Below, one piece after another: positions 17,235-25,162 of a stretch of 64,000 nucleotides of DNA; position 1 is the stretch's first letter; each line of letters starts with the position of its first letter. Origin of the DNA: Alkalibacter saccharofermentans DSM 14828 (GTDB lineage Bacteria; Bacillota; Clostridia; Eubacteriales; Alkalibacteraceae); the NCBI RefSeq assembly GCF_900128885.1, contig NZ_FQTU01000001.1, positions 186,001 through 250,000 of the forward strand, in the 5' to 3' direction. Position numbers and translations under genes: made by a program. The notes beneath the pieces are model-generated. The model searched no databases, was not told the DNA's origin, and saw only the letters and a program-made list of their open reading frames with translations.

Positions 17235-19102
17235 GTGAAAATCAATTTAAAAGCAGAAGTCACCAAGACCATAAACCCGGTGGAAATCCTTTGCGCCCGG
17301 GGGGAGGTCCCATGCGGGCCATGCAGATGCCAGTTGAAAAGCCAAAGGATTTCAAAGGAACATTCAGAAGGCTTTTATTGTATCTGAAGCCATACAAAAT
17401 TCACCTGGTCACAGTGTTTTTTCTTGCACTGGCAAGCACTACCTTCAATATCGGGGCACCCAGGGTGATGGCACTTGCAGTCAACAAGCTGCAGGAGGGC
17501 TTTGTGTCTTCCCTTGGCATCGACTTCGATTATATCGCCAAGATACTTGTTATTCTGACGGCAATGTACGTTTTAAGCTCCCTTTTCAATTTATCCATGG
17601 GACTTGTAATGTCTGGAGTATCCCAAAAGACTGTTCGAGATCTTAGAAGGGAGGTTGATCTTAAGTTTTCAAAGCTTCCCCTAAGCTATTACGACAAGCA
17701 TCCTCACGGAGACATGTTAAGCCGTGTGACCAATGATGTTGATACAATAGCGAACACCTTGCAGCAAAGCTTAACCCAGATGATAACTTCAACAGTCTCG
17801 ATTATAGGCTACATAGTAATGATGCTTACGATAAGCCCTGTGCTGACACTAATTGTAATAGCCACCTTGCCATTTTACGTTATCGTTACCGCCAACGTGG
17901 CAAAGAGGGCTCAAAAGTACTTTGCGGCTCAGCAAAAGGAACTTGGTGACTTAAGCGCCCATGTGGAGGAGATGTTTTCTGGCCATAAGATCGTCAAAGC
18001 CTACAACATGGAATCGGATTCCATTAAAAAATTCAAAGAAGTCAACGAAAGGCTCTACAACCAGGGTTGGAAGGCTCAATTCGTCTCTGGCATCATGTTC
18101 CCCCTTATGAATATCATAAGTAACGTTGGCTACGTGTTCATAAGCGTTATCGGAGGCATATGGATAACGGGAGACATACTCAAGATTGGAGATATACTCG
18201 CATTTATCCAATACTCAAGGTCATTTACAATGCCCATCGTACAAACTTCAAATATCGCAAACATCCTGCAGTCAACCATCGCTTGCGCCGAGAGGGTGTT
18301 CCAGGTTTTAGACGAAACTGAAGAAGTCTCCGATAATAAAGAAGATGACTTTAACGATAAGCTTGAAGGCTCTGTTGAATTCAAGAAAGTAAATTTCAGC
18401 TACACCCCGGAAGTCCCATTGATCAATGACATGAACTTAAAGGTGGAACGAGGACACACAGTGGCAATCGTTGGTCCTACAGGGGCAGGAAAGACCACGC
18501 TGGTGAACCTATTGATGCGGTTTTACGAAATCGATTCAGGTGCAATAACTCTCGGAGGGGTGGATATAAGAAACCTAAGCAGAAGCAGGCTTAGAAGACA
18601 TTTTGGGATGGTCTTGCAGGACACCTGGCTTTTTAACGGAACCATTCGTGACAATATTCTCTATGGAAGGGAAAAAGCGACAGAAGATGAGATGATCAGC
18701 GCAGCGACTGCAGCAAGAGCTGACCACTTCATCAGGACTTTGCAGGATGGTTACGACACGGTTCTCAACGAAGAGGCAAGCAATCTTTCCCAGGGACAAA
18801 AGCAGCTGATTACAATAGCCCGGGCACTGTTGGCAGACCCCCAGATTTTGATCTTGGATGAGGCTACCAGCAGCGTAGACACTAGAACGGAGCTTCTCAT
18901 ACAAGAGGCTATGGGAACCTTGATGAAAAACAGGACCAATTTTGTCATTGCCCACAGGCTTTCCACCATAAAAAACGCAGAAACAATACTTGTAATGGAC
19001 AAGGGGAGCATAATTGAGATGGGAAATCACTATGAATTAATGGAAGAAAACGGCTTCTATGCAGATTTGTACAAGAGCCAGTTCGCAGGTTATGAGATAT
19101 GA
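17231..19102 (+). CDS. ABC exporter half-transporter, consensus-site subunit
   Basis: Second half of the heterodimeric exporter, 623 residues. An N-terminal hydrophilic extension of about 50 residues rich in Gly, Pro and Arg (GGNPLRPGGGPMRAMQMP) precedes the six-helix domain. The nucleotide-binding domain has Walker A GPTGAGKTT, an altered signature LSQGQKQLI, Walker B ILILDEATSSVD with the catalytic Glu, and the switch His in FVIAHRLSTI. Thus this subunit supplies the catalytic Walker B while its partner has the canonical signature. Substrate unknown; many relatives are multidrug exporters. Confidence 0.93.
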   Translation: MSENQFKSRSHQDHKPGGNPLRPGGGPMRAMQMPVEKPKDFKGTFRRLLLYLKPYKIHLVTVFFLALASTTFNIGAPRVMALAVNKLQEGFVSSLGIDFDYIAKILVILTAMYVLSSLFNLSMGLVMSGVSQKTVRDLRREVDLKFSKLPLSYYDKHPHGDMLSRVTNDVDTIANTLQQSLTQMITSTVSIIGYIVMMLTISPVLTLIVIATLPFYVIVTANVAKRAQKYFAAQQKELGDLSAHVEEMFSGHKIVKAYNMESDSIKKFKEVNERLYNQGWKAQFVSGIMFPLMNIISNVGYVFISVIGGIWITGDILKIGDILAFIQYSRSFTMPIVQTSNIANILQSTIACAERVFQVLDETEEVSDNKEDDFNDKLEGSVEFKKVNFSYTPEVPLINDMNLKVERGHTVAIVGPTGAGKTTLVNLLMRFYEIDSGAITLGGVDIRNLSRSRLRRHFGMVLQDTWLFNGTIRDNILYGREKATEDEMISAATAARADHFIRTLQDGYDTVLNEEASNLSQGQKQLITIARALLADPQILILDEATSSVDTRTELLIQEAMGTLMKNRTNFVIAHRLSTIKNAETILVMDKGSIIEMGNHYELMEENGFYADLYKSQFAGYEI

Positions 19103-19132
19103 ACCCGGTGTTTATACCTTATTACACTGGGT
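19103..19132 (+). other. Hairpin directly after the exporter operon
   Basis: Eight-bp stem (ACCCGGTG at 19103-19110 with CACTGGGT at 19125-19132, one G-U pair) around a 14-base A/T-rich loop, starting at the base after the stop codon. It lacks a T tract, so it is either a weak terminator or the first stem of the RNA candidate that follows. Confidence 0.5.
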
Positions 19133-19400
19133 ATATTATAAGTGACAAAGGAAAATGATTGAAGAATGGGAGCCCAAAAAATTAGTCAAAAGCCTTTCAA
19201 ATCGACTAACCGACAGCTGCGGCAAATGTCGAATAAAGGAAACTTACGAGTGATAGAAGAGCAGGCAGTCCCAAGAAGATCATCGGTACTTTGATAAAAT
19301 ACATTAGCCACCTGAAAGGAATGAAGGAATGACTAATGAGGAAATGTCTTAGGGATCGGGAGTAGTCAATAAAAGACGAAACCGATCCTTAAGGCTTTTT
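19133..19400 (+). ncRNA. Structured RNA candidate, copy 1
   Basis: Gene-free stretch ending in a strong terminator. Helices I can draw: 19182-19187/19204-19209 (TTAGTC/GACTAA), 19211-19215/19227-19231 (CGACA/TGTCG), 19302-19310/19330-19338 (CATTAGCCA/TGACTAATG with one C-A mismatch) and the terminator 19348-19359/19382-19393. The terminator loop holds an AGTA/GAA internal loop like a sarcin-ricin motif, closed by GTC/GAC. Copy 2 repeats the last two helices with compensatory changes. I do not recognise the family; the 5' boundary is uncertain. Confidence 0.6.
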
Positions 19401-19449
19401 ATGCGTGTTCTTATAAAAAAGCTTATTTTGTGTTTAAAAAATATATTGG

Positions 19450-19630
19450 CGGGTATAAGAGAAGTACAAAGGAATAAGGTTCAAATCTTAAAAGGGTAAA
19501 GCCTTAAAGGATAGAATCGATAGCCTTTGAATCCACATTAGCCACAGGGAAGGAACAAAGATGACTAATGCGCGAAGGGCTTAAGGGTCGGAAGTAATCA
19601 AGTTGATGAAACCGATCCTTAAGTCATTTT
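19450..19630 (+). ncRNA. Structured RNA candidate, copy 2
   Basis: Second, shorter copy of the preceding RNA. Shared with copy 1: ATAAG then ACAAAGGAA near the 5' end, AGCCTTT, the CATTAGCCA/TGACTAATG helix (19536-19544/19562-19570) and the terminator helix 19580-19591/19612-19623 with its AGTA/GAA internal loop. The loop-closing helix is ATC/GAT here and GTC/GAC in copy 1, and the G-U pair in the terminator helix sits at a different position. Its T tract (19626-19632) overlaps the 3' end of the converging AI-2E permease gene. Confidence 0.6.
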
Positions 19631-20709
19631 TTGTCCTCTGAAAGGAGCAGCTCCTTGAGGGACTGGTGCCTGAAAACAACTTGTACTACGCTTTTCAATA
19701 TGAGAAAGATAATAGGACCCATAATGATACCTATGCCACCAAGGGTCTTAATTCCTACAAACATAGCCCCCAAGGTCAAAACAGGATGTACGCCAATCTG
19801 AGAGCCTACTATCTTTGGTTCGATCAACTGCCTTACGATCATAACGATGCCGTAAAGGACCAATAAGGAAATTCCTGTCTTGAAGTCATCATTGATAAAT
19901 GAAATTATGGACCAGGGTATTAAAAATCCTCCTGTACCTATGACCGGCAAAATATCAACCACTGCGATTATTGCCGCTAATGCCAGTCCATATTGCACTC
20001 CTATTATTGTAAATCCTATGAGAAGTTCTGTAAAAGTAATGCTCATTATGATCATGTAAGCCCTGAGCAGTCTAACTACTGAATTAAGTATACTTATCTT
20101 TATGTCTTCAAATCTGTTTATCCAAATTTGGGGTGCCTGTTTGTGTATAAAATTTGTTATTTTATCCCTGTCGCTGGAAATAAAATATGTGGAAAGAATC
20201 ATCACAAATAAAAATATTACAGCTGAAGGTATGGATATGGCTGTGTTCAATACCCTTCTCACAAGGTCGTTTATTATTTCTCCTGCAGATGCTATGATAC
20301 CCTCCAAGACATCTCTCAAAATGGCTGCTACTTCATCAGGCAATCCGGCAAAGAGATTATTGCTGCCTTCACTTATTTCCATCACCTTTAGGTAAACCTC
20401 ATTAAACAGACCAGGGATTACCTCAAATAAATCCCTTGCTTCTGAGACGATTCTTAAGACAATAAAAGTGGCCACAAATGAAAGCACTCCCAAAAGGAAT
20501 ATAACCGCTACAAAGGAGGCGATTTTCCTTGGTATCTTTTTCCGGATTAAAAACCCCACAATAGGCTCGATCAAAAAAGCCAATAACGCGGCAAATATAA
20601 AAGGAGCTATATATTGAAATGTTTTAAATACCAACCAAGTTCCACCAATAATTGCAGCTAGGTTAATAAAAAATCTTATGACTTTCTTCTTATCAAAATG
20701 AACGTTCAC
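19624..20709 (-). CDS. AI-2E family transporter (putative membrane permease)
   Basis: A 361-residue polytopic membrane protein of the AI-2E/YhhQ-PerM superfamily (PF01594). It has about seven to eight helices, the central amphipathic stretch of the family (about residues 80-150) and the C-terminal signature VVDILPVIGTGGFLIPW with EPKIVGSQIGVHPVLTL. Members include the AI-2 exporter TqsA and many transporters of unknown cargo; no lux genes are nearby, so the substrate is open. The GTG at 20709 is chosen because AAGGAGGTG lies eight bases before it. Confidence 0.9.
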   Translation of the reverse strand: MNVHFDKKKVIRFFINLAAIIGGTWLVFKTFQYIAPFIFAALLAFLIEPIVGFLIRKKIPRKIASFVAVIFLLGVLSFVATFIVLRIVSEARDLFEVIPGLFNEVYLKVMEISEGSNNLFAGLPDEVAAILRDVLEGIIASAGEIINDLVRRVLNTAISIPSAVIFLFVMILSTYFISSDRDKITNFIHKQAPQIWINRFEDIKISILNSVVRLLRAYMIIMSITFTELLIGFTIIGVQYGLALAAIIAVVDILPVIGTGGFLIPWSIISFINDDFKTGISLLVLYGIVMIVRQLIEPKIVGSQIGVHPVLTLGAMFVGIKTLGGIGIIMGPIIFLILKSVVQVVFRHQSLKELLLSEDKK

Positions 20710-20788
20710 GAGCCACACCTCCTTTATGCACATTTTTAGCTTATATATCTATATTACCATAAAATCTAAATTTTTATTCAATAAGTAA

Positions 20789-20817
20789 TTGCTATCTTGT
20801 AACACTTGTGCTATAAT
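20789..20817 (+). promoter_or_regulatory. Promoter of the AnfO-like gene
   Basis: TTGCTA at 20789-20794, 17-base spacer, TATAAT at 20812-20817. It predicts a transcript start near 20824, leaving a 72-base leader before the start codon. Confidence 0.75.
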
Positions 20818-20835
20818 TGTAAAAAAGTCAAAGGC

Positions 20836-20875
20836 AACGGCGCATTTATTTTTAAATAGATGTGTCGTTTTTTTT
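20836..20875 (+). terminator. Intrinsic terminator inside the leader of the AnfO-like gene
   Basis: A 15-16-bp uninterrupted stem (20836-20851 with 20854-20869, including G-U pairs) is followed by eight T residues. It lies between the promoter and the start codon, so transcription of the gene must be antiterminated, or most transcripts end here as a short RNA of about 50 bases. Confidence 0.8.
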
Positions 20876-20895
20876 GTTGATAAGGAAGTGACTTG

Positions 20896-21510
20896 ATGAA
20901 AATCGCATGCTGCTTGGATAAAAACGACAAAATCGTCTCTATAAACGATTGGTCCGCCCTGAAAATATTTGAAATCGACAACTTTAAAACCAGGCAGGTT
21001 CAAGAAATATTTTCAAGCCGATCTAGTTCTGATTCCTTAAGTGATAGGCGAAATTTTGCCAATTACGTTCTTTCCTCACTTGGAGATTGTAAAATACTTT
21101 TAGCCTCAAAAATAACAGGTATTTTCTATAATTTACTTGAAAGTGCAGGATTTGAGCTTTGGGAAGTCGATGGAGATCTTTCAGATATATTAAACAGCTT
21201 TATACCAATGATGGATGATACCACGCCGAAAAATCCTTCTGCCACACAAACCGGTCTTTTAAAAAAGGATGAAGGCATATTGACCTTTAACCTTAAAGAG
21301 GCTCTAATTCAATTCCCTGACGCTTCATCTAAGAAATTATTACTTCCGCTACTTGAAGAAACACCCTTTTTTCAGCTTAATGTTTTATGCGGGCACATAC
21401 CGCCCTGGTTTGAAACCACTTTAAAAAACATGGGCTTCGATTATAAGGCGGTAGAACTGGAAAACAAGCTAGTCAAAGCGGTTATTGAAAAGAAGGTTTG
21501 CAGCAGTTAG
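20896..21510 (+). CDS. AnfO-like protein (Fe-only nitrogenase accessory family)
   Basis: A 204-residue soluble protein. The N-terminus (MKIACCLDKNDKIVSINDW, residues 1-19) and the middle (KILLASKITGIFYNLLESAGFELWEVDG) look like the NifX/NafY-type dinitrogenase cofactor-binding fold, and the C-terminal part (about 135-204, including LNVLCGHIPPWFETTL) resembles AnfO. Family knowledge: AnfO accompanies Fe-only nitrogenase, but orphan copies occur in anaerobes. No nitrogenase gene lies in this window. ATG at 20896 follows AAGGAAGTGACTTG. The family call is from memory of the motif and is moderately sure; the function here is unknown. Confidence 0.6.
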   Translation: MKIACCLDKNDKIVSINDWSALKIFEIDNFKTRQVQEIFSSRSSSDSLSDRRNFANYVLSSLGDCKILLASKITGIFYNLLESAGFELWEVDGDLSDILNSFIPMMDDTTPKNPSATQTGLLKKDEGILTFNLKEALIQFPDASSKKLLLPLLEETPFFQLNVLCGHIPPWFETTLKNMGFDYKAVELENKLVKAVIEKKVCSS

Positions 21511-21552
21511 TTTTTTAAAATCGGCCATATTATCCCTCTATTATATAGAGAT

Positions 21553-21590
21553 AAGATACCCTGATTGCATTGTGCGTCAGGGTATCTTTA
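21553..21590 (+). terminator. Intrinsic terminator of the AnfO-like gene
   Basis: Perfect 12-bp stem (AAGATACCCTGA at 21553-21564 with its complement at 21577-21588) and a T-rich end. Confidence 0.85.
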
Positions 21591-21620
21591 TTTGTGGGCT
21601 AATGTTTACAAAACCTTTAA

Positions 21621-21649
21621 TTGCAAGAAGCTGGATTAATCTATATAAT
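21621..21649 (+). promoter_or_regulatory. Promoter of the FHA-ftsW-pbp operon
   Basis: TTGCAA at 21621-21626, 17-base spacer, TATAAT at 21644-21649, located 40 bases before the FHA start codon. Confidence 0.75.
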
Positions 21650-21688
21650 ATTTCTTAGGCGTGTCATGCTTGAAAAGGAGTGGACAAA

Positions 21689-22138
21689 ATGTTTGAGATA
21701 CTTTCAACTGTTTTTAGATATATTTTTATAGTCATAATATATTATTTTGTTTATGGGATTATCCGGCTCATATACCTAGACATATCAACTACGACCCATA
21801 CCGGCAAAAAGCTCAGCGGTAAAGATCCATATTTAAAGCTCATAAACAGGAGAGAAAGCTTGAACTTTAGAGTTGAAGAGAGTTATTTTCTTGATGGGGC
21901 AACATCTTTGGGAAGATCCAACAAAAACGAGATATGCATCAAGGACCCTTTTCTATCAGGAGAACACGCTGCTTTTCACAACAAGAAAGGCGCATGGTAC
22001 GTGTACGATTTAGGCAGCAAAAACGGAACATTTGTCAACGATGAACAAATTGATTCTCAACCATATGAGCTGACTGACGGGGATACTGTGCATCTGGGTC
22101 AGCTTAATTTTATTTTCGTTGATGTCAGAGAGGTTTGA
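21689..22138 (+). CDS. Membrane-anchored FHA domain protein
   Basis: A 149-residue protein with one N-terminal membrane helix (about residues 8-28) and a C-terminal forkhead-associated domain (about 60-145) that binds phosphothreonine. The FHA signature is complete: TSLGRSNKNEICI, LSGEHAAF and DLGSKNGTFVNDE. It is the first gene of an FHA-FtsW-PBP operon and ends two bases before ftsW. Family knowledge: similar FHA/RodA/PBP groups in Actinobacteria and Clostridia link Ser/Thr kinase signalling to wall synthesis. No kinase lies in the window. ATG at 21689 follows AAAAGGAG. Confidence 0.9.
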   Translation: MFEILSTVFRYIFIVIIYYFVYGIIRLIYLDISTTTHTGKKLSGKDPYLKLINRRESLNFRVEESYFLDGATSLGRSNKNEICIKDPFLSGEHAAFHNKKGAWYVYDLGSKNGTFVNDEQIDSQPYELTDGDTVHLGQLNFIFVDVREV

Positions 22139-22140
22139 TT

Positions 22141-23418
22141 ATGGACAACATATATAGTATTTACAAGCCCGTCAGAATGGTCATGCTTTTCAACGTCTTG
22201 GCCTTTATCCTTATCTTTTTTTACGAGGGTAATAATGACTATTCCACGCTTTTATGGGGCCTTGGCATTATCATGTTGATTTATCTGGTTTATACTTTGA
22301 TCAAATGGAAGAGCTGGGGAGACGAGTATCTATTTCTTATAGCCTCAATGCTTGTTAGCATAGGGCTTGTGATGATTTACAGGCTGAATCCTGAAATTGG
22401 ACAGAAACAAATAATCTGGTTTTTAGGCGGTACCTGCCTGTTTTTTTTCATCTATCTGTTGTTCAATGCACTCCCGGTTTGGAGCTCTAAAAGGCTTTAC
22501 TATATTTATCCCTTATTATCTTTTATTCTTTTTTCCCTGACATTGTTTTTTGGCAGAAGAATAGGAGGGGCCATCAACTGGATCAGCATAGCCGGCATCA
22601 CCATACAGCCTTGGGAGATTATAAAGCTTCTATTCGTATTTTTTTCTGCAAGCTACTATAAGCACAGAGATAGCCTTGAAAGCCTAAATTTCACTGTTAA
22701 GGGACACGATATTCAAGTGAAAAGCATATATATTTACGGAATCCTCTCGTATATGCACATGGGTTTTCTGATTTTGCAAAGAGAGTGGGGAGGCGCCCTT
22801 TTGTTCTTTTCAATTTACTTCACTCTGTTGTATATTTTTGAAAGCAATGTCAAGTTCATGATTGCCAATGTGATTTTAGCGGCTCTCGGCGGATTATCCG
22901 GAATTCTTTTTCTTAGCCATATACAGACAAGAATTGATATATGGCTGGATCCCTGGGCTGATATATCCGGAAAAGGATATCAAATTACACAATCTCTTTT
23001 TGCCATAGGCAGCGGAGGATTTTTTGGTACCGGAATTGGCCTTGGAAGACCGGAACTTATACCCGCAGTCCACACTGATTTTATCTTTTCAGCAATATGT
23101 GAGGAAATGGGCATTTTCGGAGGTGCTGGCGTAATTTTACTTTATTTTCTTATGGTATACAGGGGGATAAAGATTTCTCTAAAAATCGAAGATGTTTTTT
23201 ACAAGGCTCTCGCTCTTGGCATTACTGTCATGGTGGGTTTTCAAACCTTTATAATAATAGGTGGCGTGATTAAGATGATTCCCCTCACAGGCATTACCCT
23301 TCCGTTTATTAGTTATGGAGGAAGCTCACTGATTTCAAGCTTTATAGCCCTGGGCGTGCTACAGGCAATTTCAAGTGGAAAATCATTTCACGTGGAGGAC
23401 AATCATGAAGGAAAATAA
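22141..23418 (+). CDS. FtsW/RodA/SpoVE family peptidoglycan polymerase
   Basis: SEDS-family glycosyltransferase that polymerises lipid II in the membrane, 425 residues with about ten to twelve helices. SEDS motifs are visible: GGAINWISIAGITIQPWEIIK, the extracellular stretch HTDFIFSAICEEMG, and the C-terminal PLTGITLPFISYGGSSLI. It partners with the class B PBP encoded immediately downstream, whose start overlaps its 3' end by 14 bases. FtsW, RodA and SpoVE roles cannot be separated by sequence alone, so no symbol is given. Confidence 0.92.
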   Translation: MDNIYSIYKPVRMVMLFNVLAFILIFFYEGNNDYSTLLWGLGIIMLIYLVYTLIKWKSWGDEYLFLIASMLVSIGLVMIYRLNPEIGQKQIIWFLGGTCLFFFIYLLFNALPVWSSKRLYYIYPLLSFILFSLTLFFGRRIGGAINWISIAGITIQPWEIIKLLFVFFSASYYKHRDSLESLNFTVKGHDIQVKSIYIYGILSYMHMGFLILQREWGGALLFFSIYFTLLYIFESNVKFMIANVILAALGGLSGILFLSHIQTRIDIWLDPWADISGKGYQITQSLFAIGSGGFFGTGIGLGRPELIPAVHTDFIFSAICEEMGIFGGAGVILLYFLMVYRGIKISLKIEDVFYKALALGITVMVGFQTFIIIGGVIKMIPLTGITLPFISYGGSSLISSFIALGVLQAISSGKSFHVEDNHEGK

Positions 23419-24817
23419 AAAGGCTCTTAGAGTTTTGGCAATAGTATGTATACTTTTTCTTTCCCTCATAGGATATCTGACATACTTCGAGATATTTTTA
23501 AAAGAATCTGTGGTGGCAAATTCTTACAACAAACGCCAGTGGGAATACGCTAACAACAAACTGAGAGGTTCCATATTCGACAGAGACGGCGAAACCTTAG
23601 CCTATAGCGAGGGAGAGGGAACTGACCAAGTGAGGATTTATCCCCACAATGGACTTTACAGCCATGTGATTGGTTATCATTCAATAATATATGGCAACTC
23701 ATTTCTCGAGTCTGTTTATCAAAAGGAATTAAGCGGAAACACTCCTTTAGGAAATGTCTTGGATATAAAAAATAAATTGACAGGGGAGGACGGCTTTGGA
23801 AACAACCTCCACCTTACTATCGATCATGACCTTCAAAGGAAAGCTCTAAATTTGTTGAAAGGCCGAAATGGAGCTATTGTAGCCGTCAATCCCAAAACAG
23901 GAGAGATCTTGGCAATGGCCGGCAACCCGATATTTAATCCTAATGAATCAAATTTGGTTAAAAATTGGTCCTCTATGCTAGAATCTCAAGATTCGCCATT
24001 TCTATCAAGATCCCTACAGGGATTATACGCACCAGGATCTACCTTCAAGCTGGTAACTGCAGCGGCTGCGCTGGAAAACGGGTATGAAAATTACACTTTT
24101 GAAGATTCCGGAAGTGTGGCAATTGATGGAATGACCATCAGGAATTCTGGATCTAGAGCATATGGGGCTCTTGATATTACAAAGGCATTTTCCCTATCCA
24201 GCAATACCTACTTTGCCACCTTGGGGGTAGAGCTCGGAGAAAGCATAATGAAATCCGGTGCTGAAAATTTTGGGCTGAATAAGAATCTGCCCTTTAACCT
24301 ATCGGTTAGGCAGAGCACTTTCCCATATAAAAAGATGGCTCAGACTGAGCTTGCCGCCTCCGCAATAGGGCAGGGACAGATACTGGTTACTCCCATCCAG
24401 ATGGCAATGGCCGCATCGGCAATCGCCAATGATGGAGTCATGATGGAGCCTTATTTAGTCAGCAATATAACCGATATCAACAGGAATATATTATTCAGTG
24501 CGACACCTAAAGAATACAGCACATCGGTATCTATTCAAACTGCCGAGAAGCTGACTGACATGATGGTGGAAGCTGTCAATAGCGGAACCGGTAAAAATGC
24601 CAAAATTTCCGGCGTACTGACTGCCGGAAAGACCGGAACGGCTCAAAACGAAAAATCCTCTTCTGAGGGAGGGAACGAACACGCTTGGTTTATGGGATTC
24701 GCTCCTGCAGATGACCCTCAAATTGCTGTAGCTGTTATTCTCGAGTATAGCGGTTCATCGGGTGGAAGCGCAGCAGCTCCAATAGCCAAAAGTGTTATGG
24801 AAGCATGGCTGAAATAA
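23405..24817 (+). CDS. Class B penicillin-binding protein (transpeptidase)
   Basis: Membrane-anchored D,D-transpeptidase cross-linking peptidoglycan, 470 residues: one N-terminal helix (about 8-28), a short dimerisation region, and the transpeptidase domain. Active-site motifs: STFK with the nucleophilic Ser near residue 212, SSN near 265 and KTGTAQ near 410. It is shorter than PBP2 or SpoVD proteins and lacks PASTA domains, as in the PbpA group found in FHA/RodA operons. ATG at 23405 follows GTGGAGGACAATC. Confidence 0.9.
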   Translation: MKENKKALRVLAIVCILFLSLIGYLTYFEIFLKESVVANSYNKRQWEYANNKLRGSIFDRDGETLAYSEGEGTDQVRIYPHNGLYSHVIGYHSIIYGNSFLESVYQKELSGNTPLGNVLDIKNKLTGEDGFGNNLHLTIDHDLQRKALNLLKGRNGAIVAVNPKTGEILAMAGNPIFNPNESNLVKNWSSMLESQDSPFLSRSLQGLYAPGSTFKLVTAAAALENGYENYTFEDSGSVAIDGMTIRNSGSRAYGALDITKAFSLSSNTYFATLGVELGESIMKSGAENFGLNKNLPFNLSVRQSTFPYKKMAQTELAASAIGQGQILVTPIQMAMAASAIANDGVMMEPYLVSNITDINRNILFSATPKEYSTSVSIQTAEKLTDMMVEAVNSGTGKNAKISGVLTAGKTGTAQNEKSSSEGGNEHAWFMGFAPADDPQIAVAVILEYSGSSGGSAAAPIAKSVMEAWLK

Positions 24818-24847
24818 ATAATAATTAATAGAACAGGAGACTTCATA

Positions 24848-25111
24848 TTGGATACTAAAAACTTCACTTACAAAACAACGGGCGTATGCTCAGGGGAAAT
24901 AAACATCTCATTGAAAGGAAACACCATAAAATGCATCGAATTCGTAGGAGGCTGTGAAGGCAATGCAAGTGGTATTTCCAGCCTGTTGGTAGGGATGGAT
25001 ATAGCTGCTGTTATAGAAAGGCTTAAAGGCATAGGTTGCAGCGGAAGACCTACATCCTGCCCAGATCAACTTTCAATAGCTTTAGAAGAATTCAATAATG
25101 CAATGGACTGA
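24848..25111 (+). CDS. TSCPD domain protein (TIGR03905-like)
   Basis: An 87-residue protein of unknown function with the SCPD-type sequence GRPTSCPDQLS near its end and conserved Cys in CSGEI, GGCEGNA and GIGCSGR. Family knowledge: the TSCPD domain also occurs at the C-terminus of some vitamin-B12-dependent ribonucleotide reductases; free-standing copies are common in Clostridia. The start is a TTG with CAGGAGA seven bases upstream. Its four Cys could bind metal, which is inference. Confidence 0.85.
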   Translation: MDTKNFTYKTTGVCSGEINISLKGNTIKCIEFVGGCEGNASGISSLLVGMDIAAVIERLKGIGCSGRPTSCPDQLSIALEEFNNAMD

Positions 25112-25149
25112 TAAAAGGGACTATCCAATGAGATAGTCCCTTTTATCAG
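25108..25149. terminator. Bidirectional intrinsic terminator
   Basis: Perfect 18-bp stem (25108-25125 with 25132-25149), six-base loop, flanked by A-rich and T-rich stretches; separates the TSCPD gene from the converging hydG. Confidence 0.85.
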
Positions 25150-25162
25150 TCTGAATTTTATA

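Noticed and set aside
18575..19030. 151-codon open frame on the minus strand within the ABC exporter gene
   Set aside because: Antisense shadow of a strongly conserved nucleotide-binding domain; no ribosome binding site or own promoter.
19133..19630. Known riboswitch (cobalamin, T-box, M-box, lysine) in the tandem RNA region
   Set aside because: Consensus cores of these classes that I can recall are not present, and no gene follows on the same strand for them to control.
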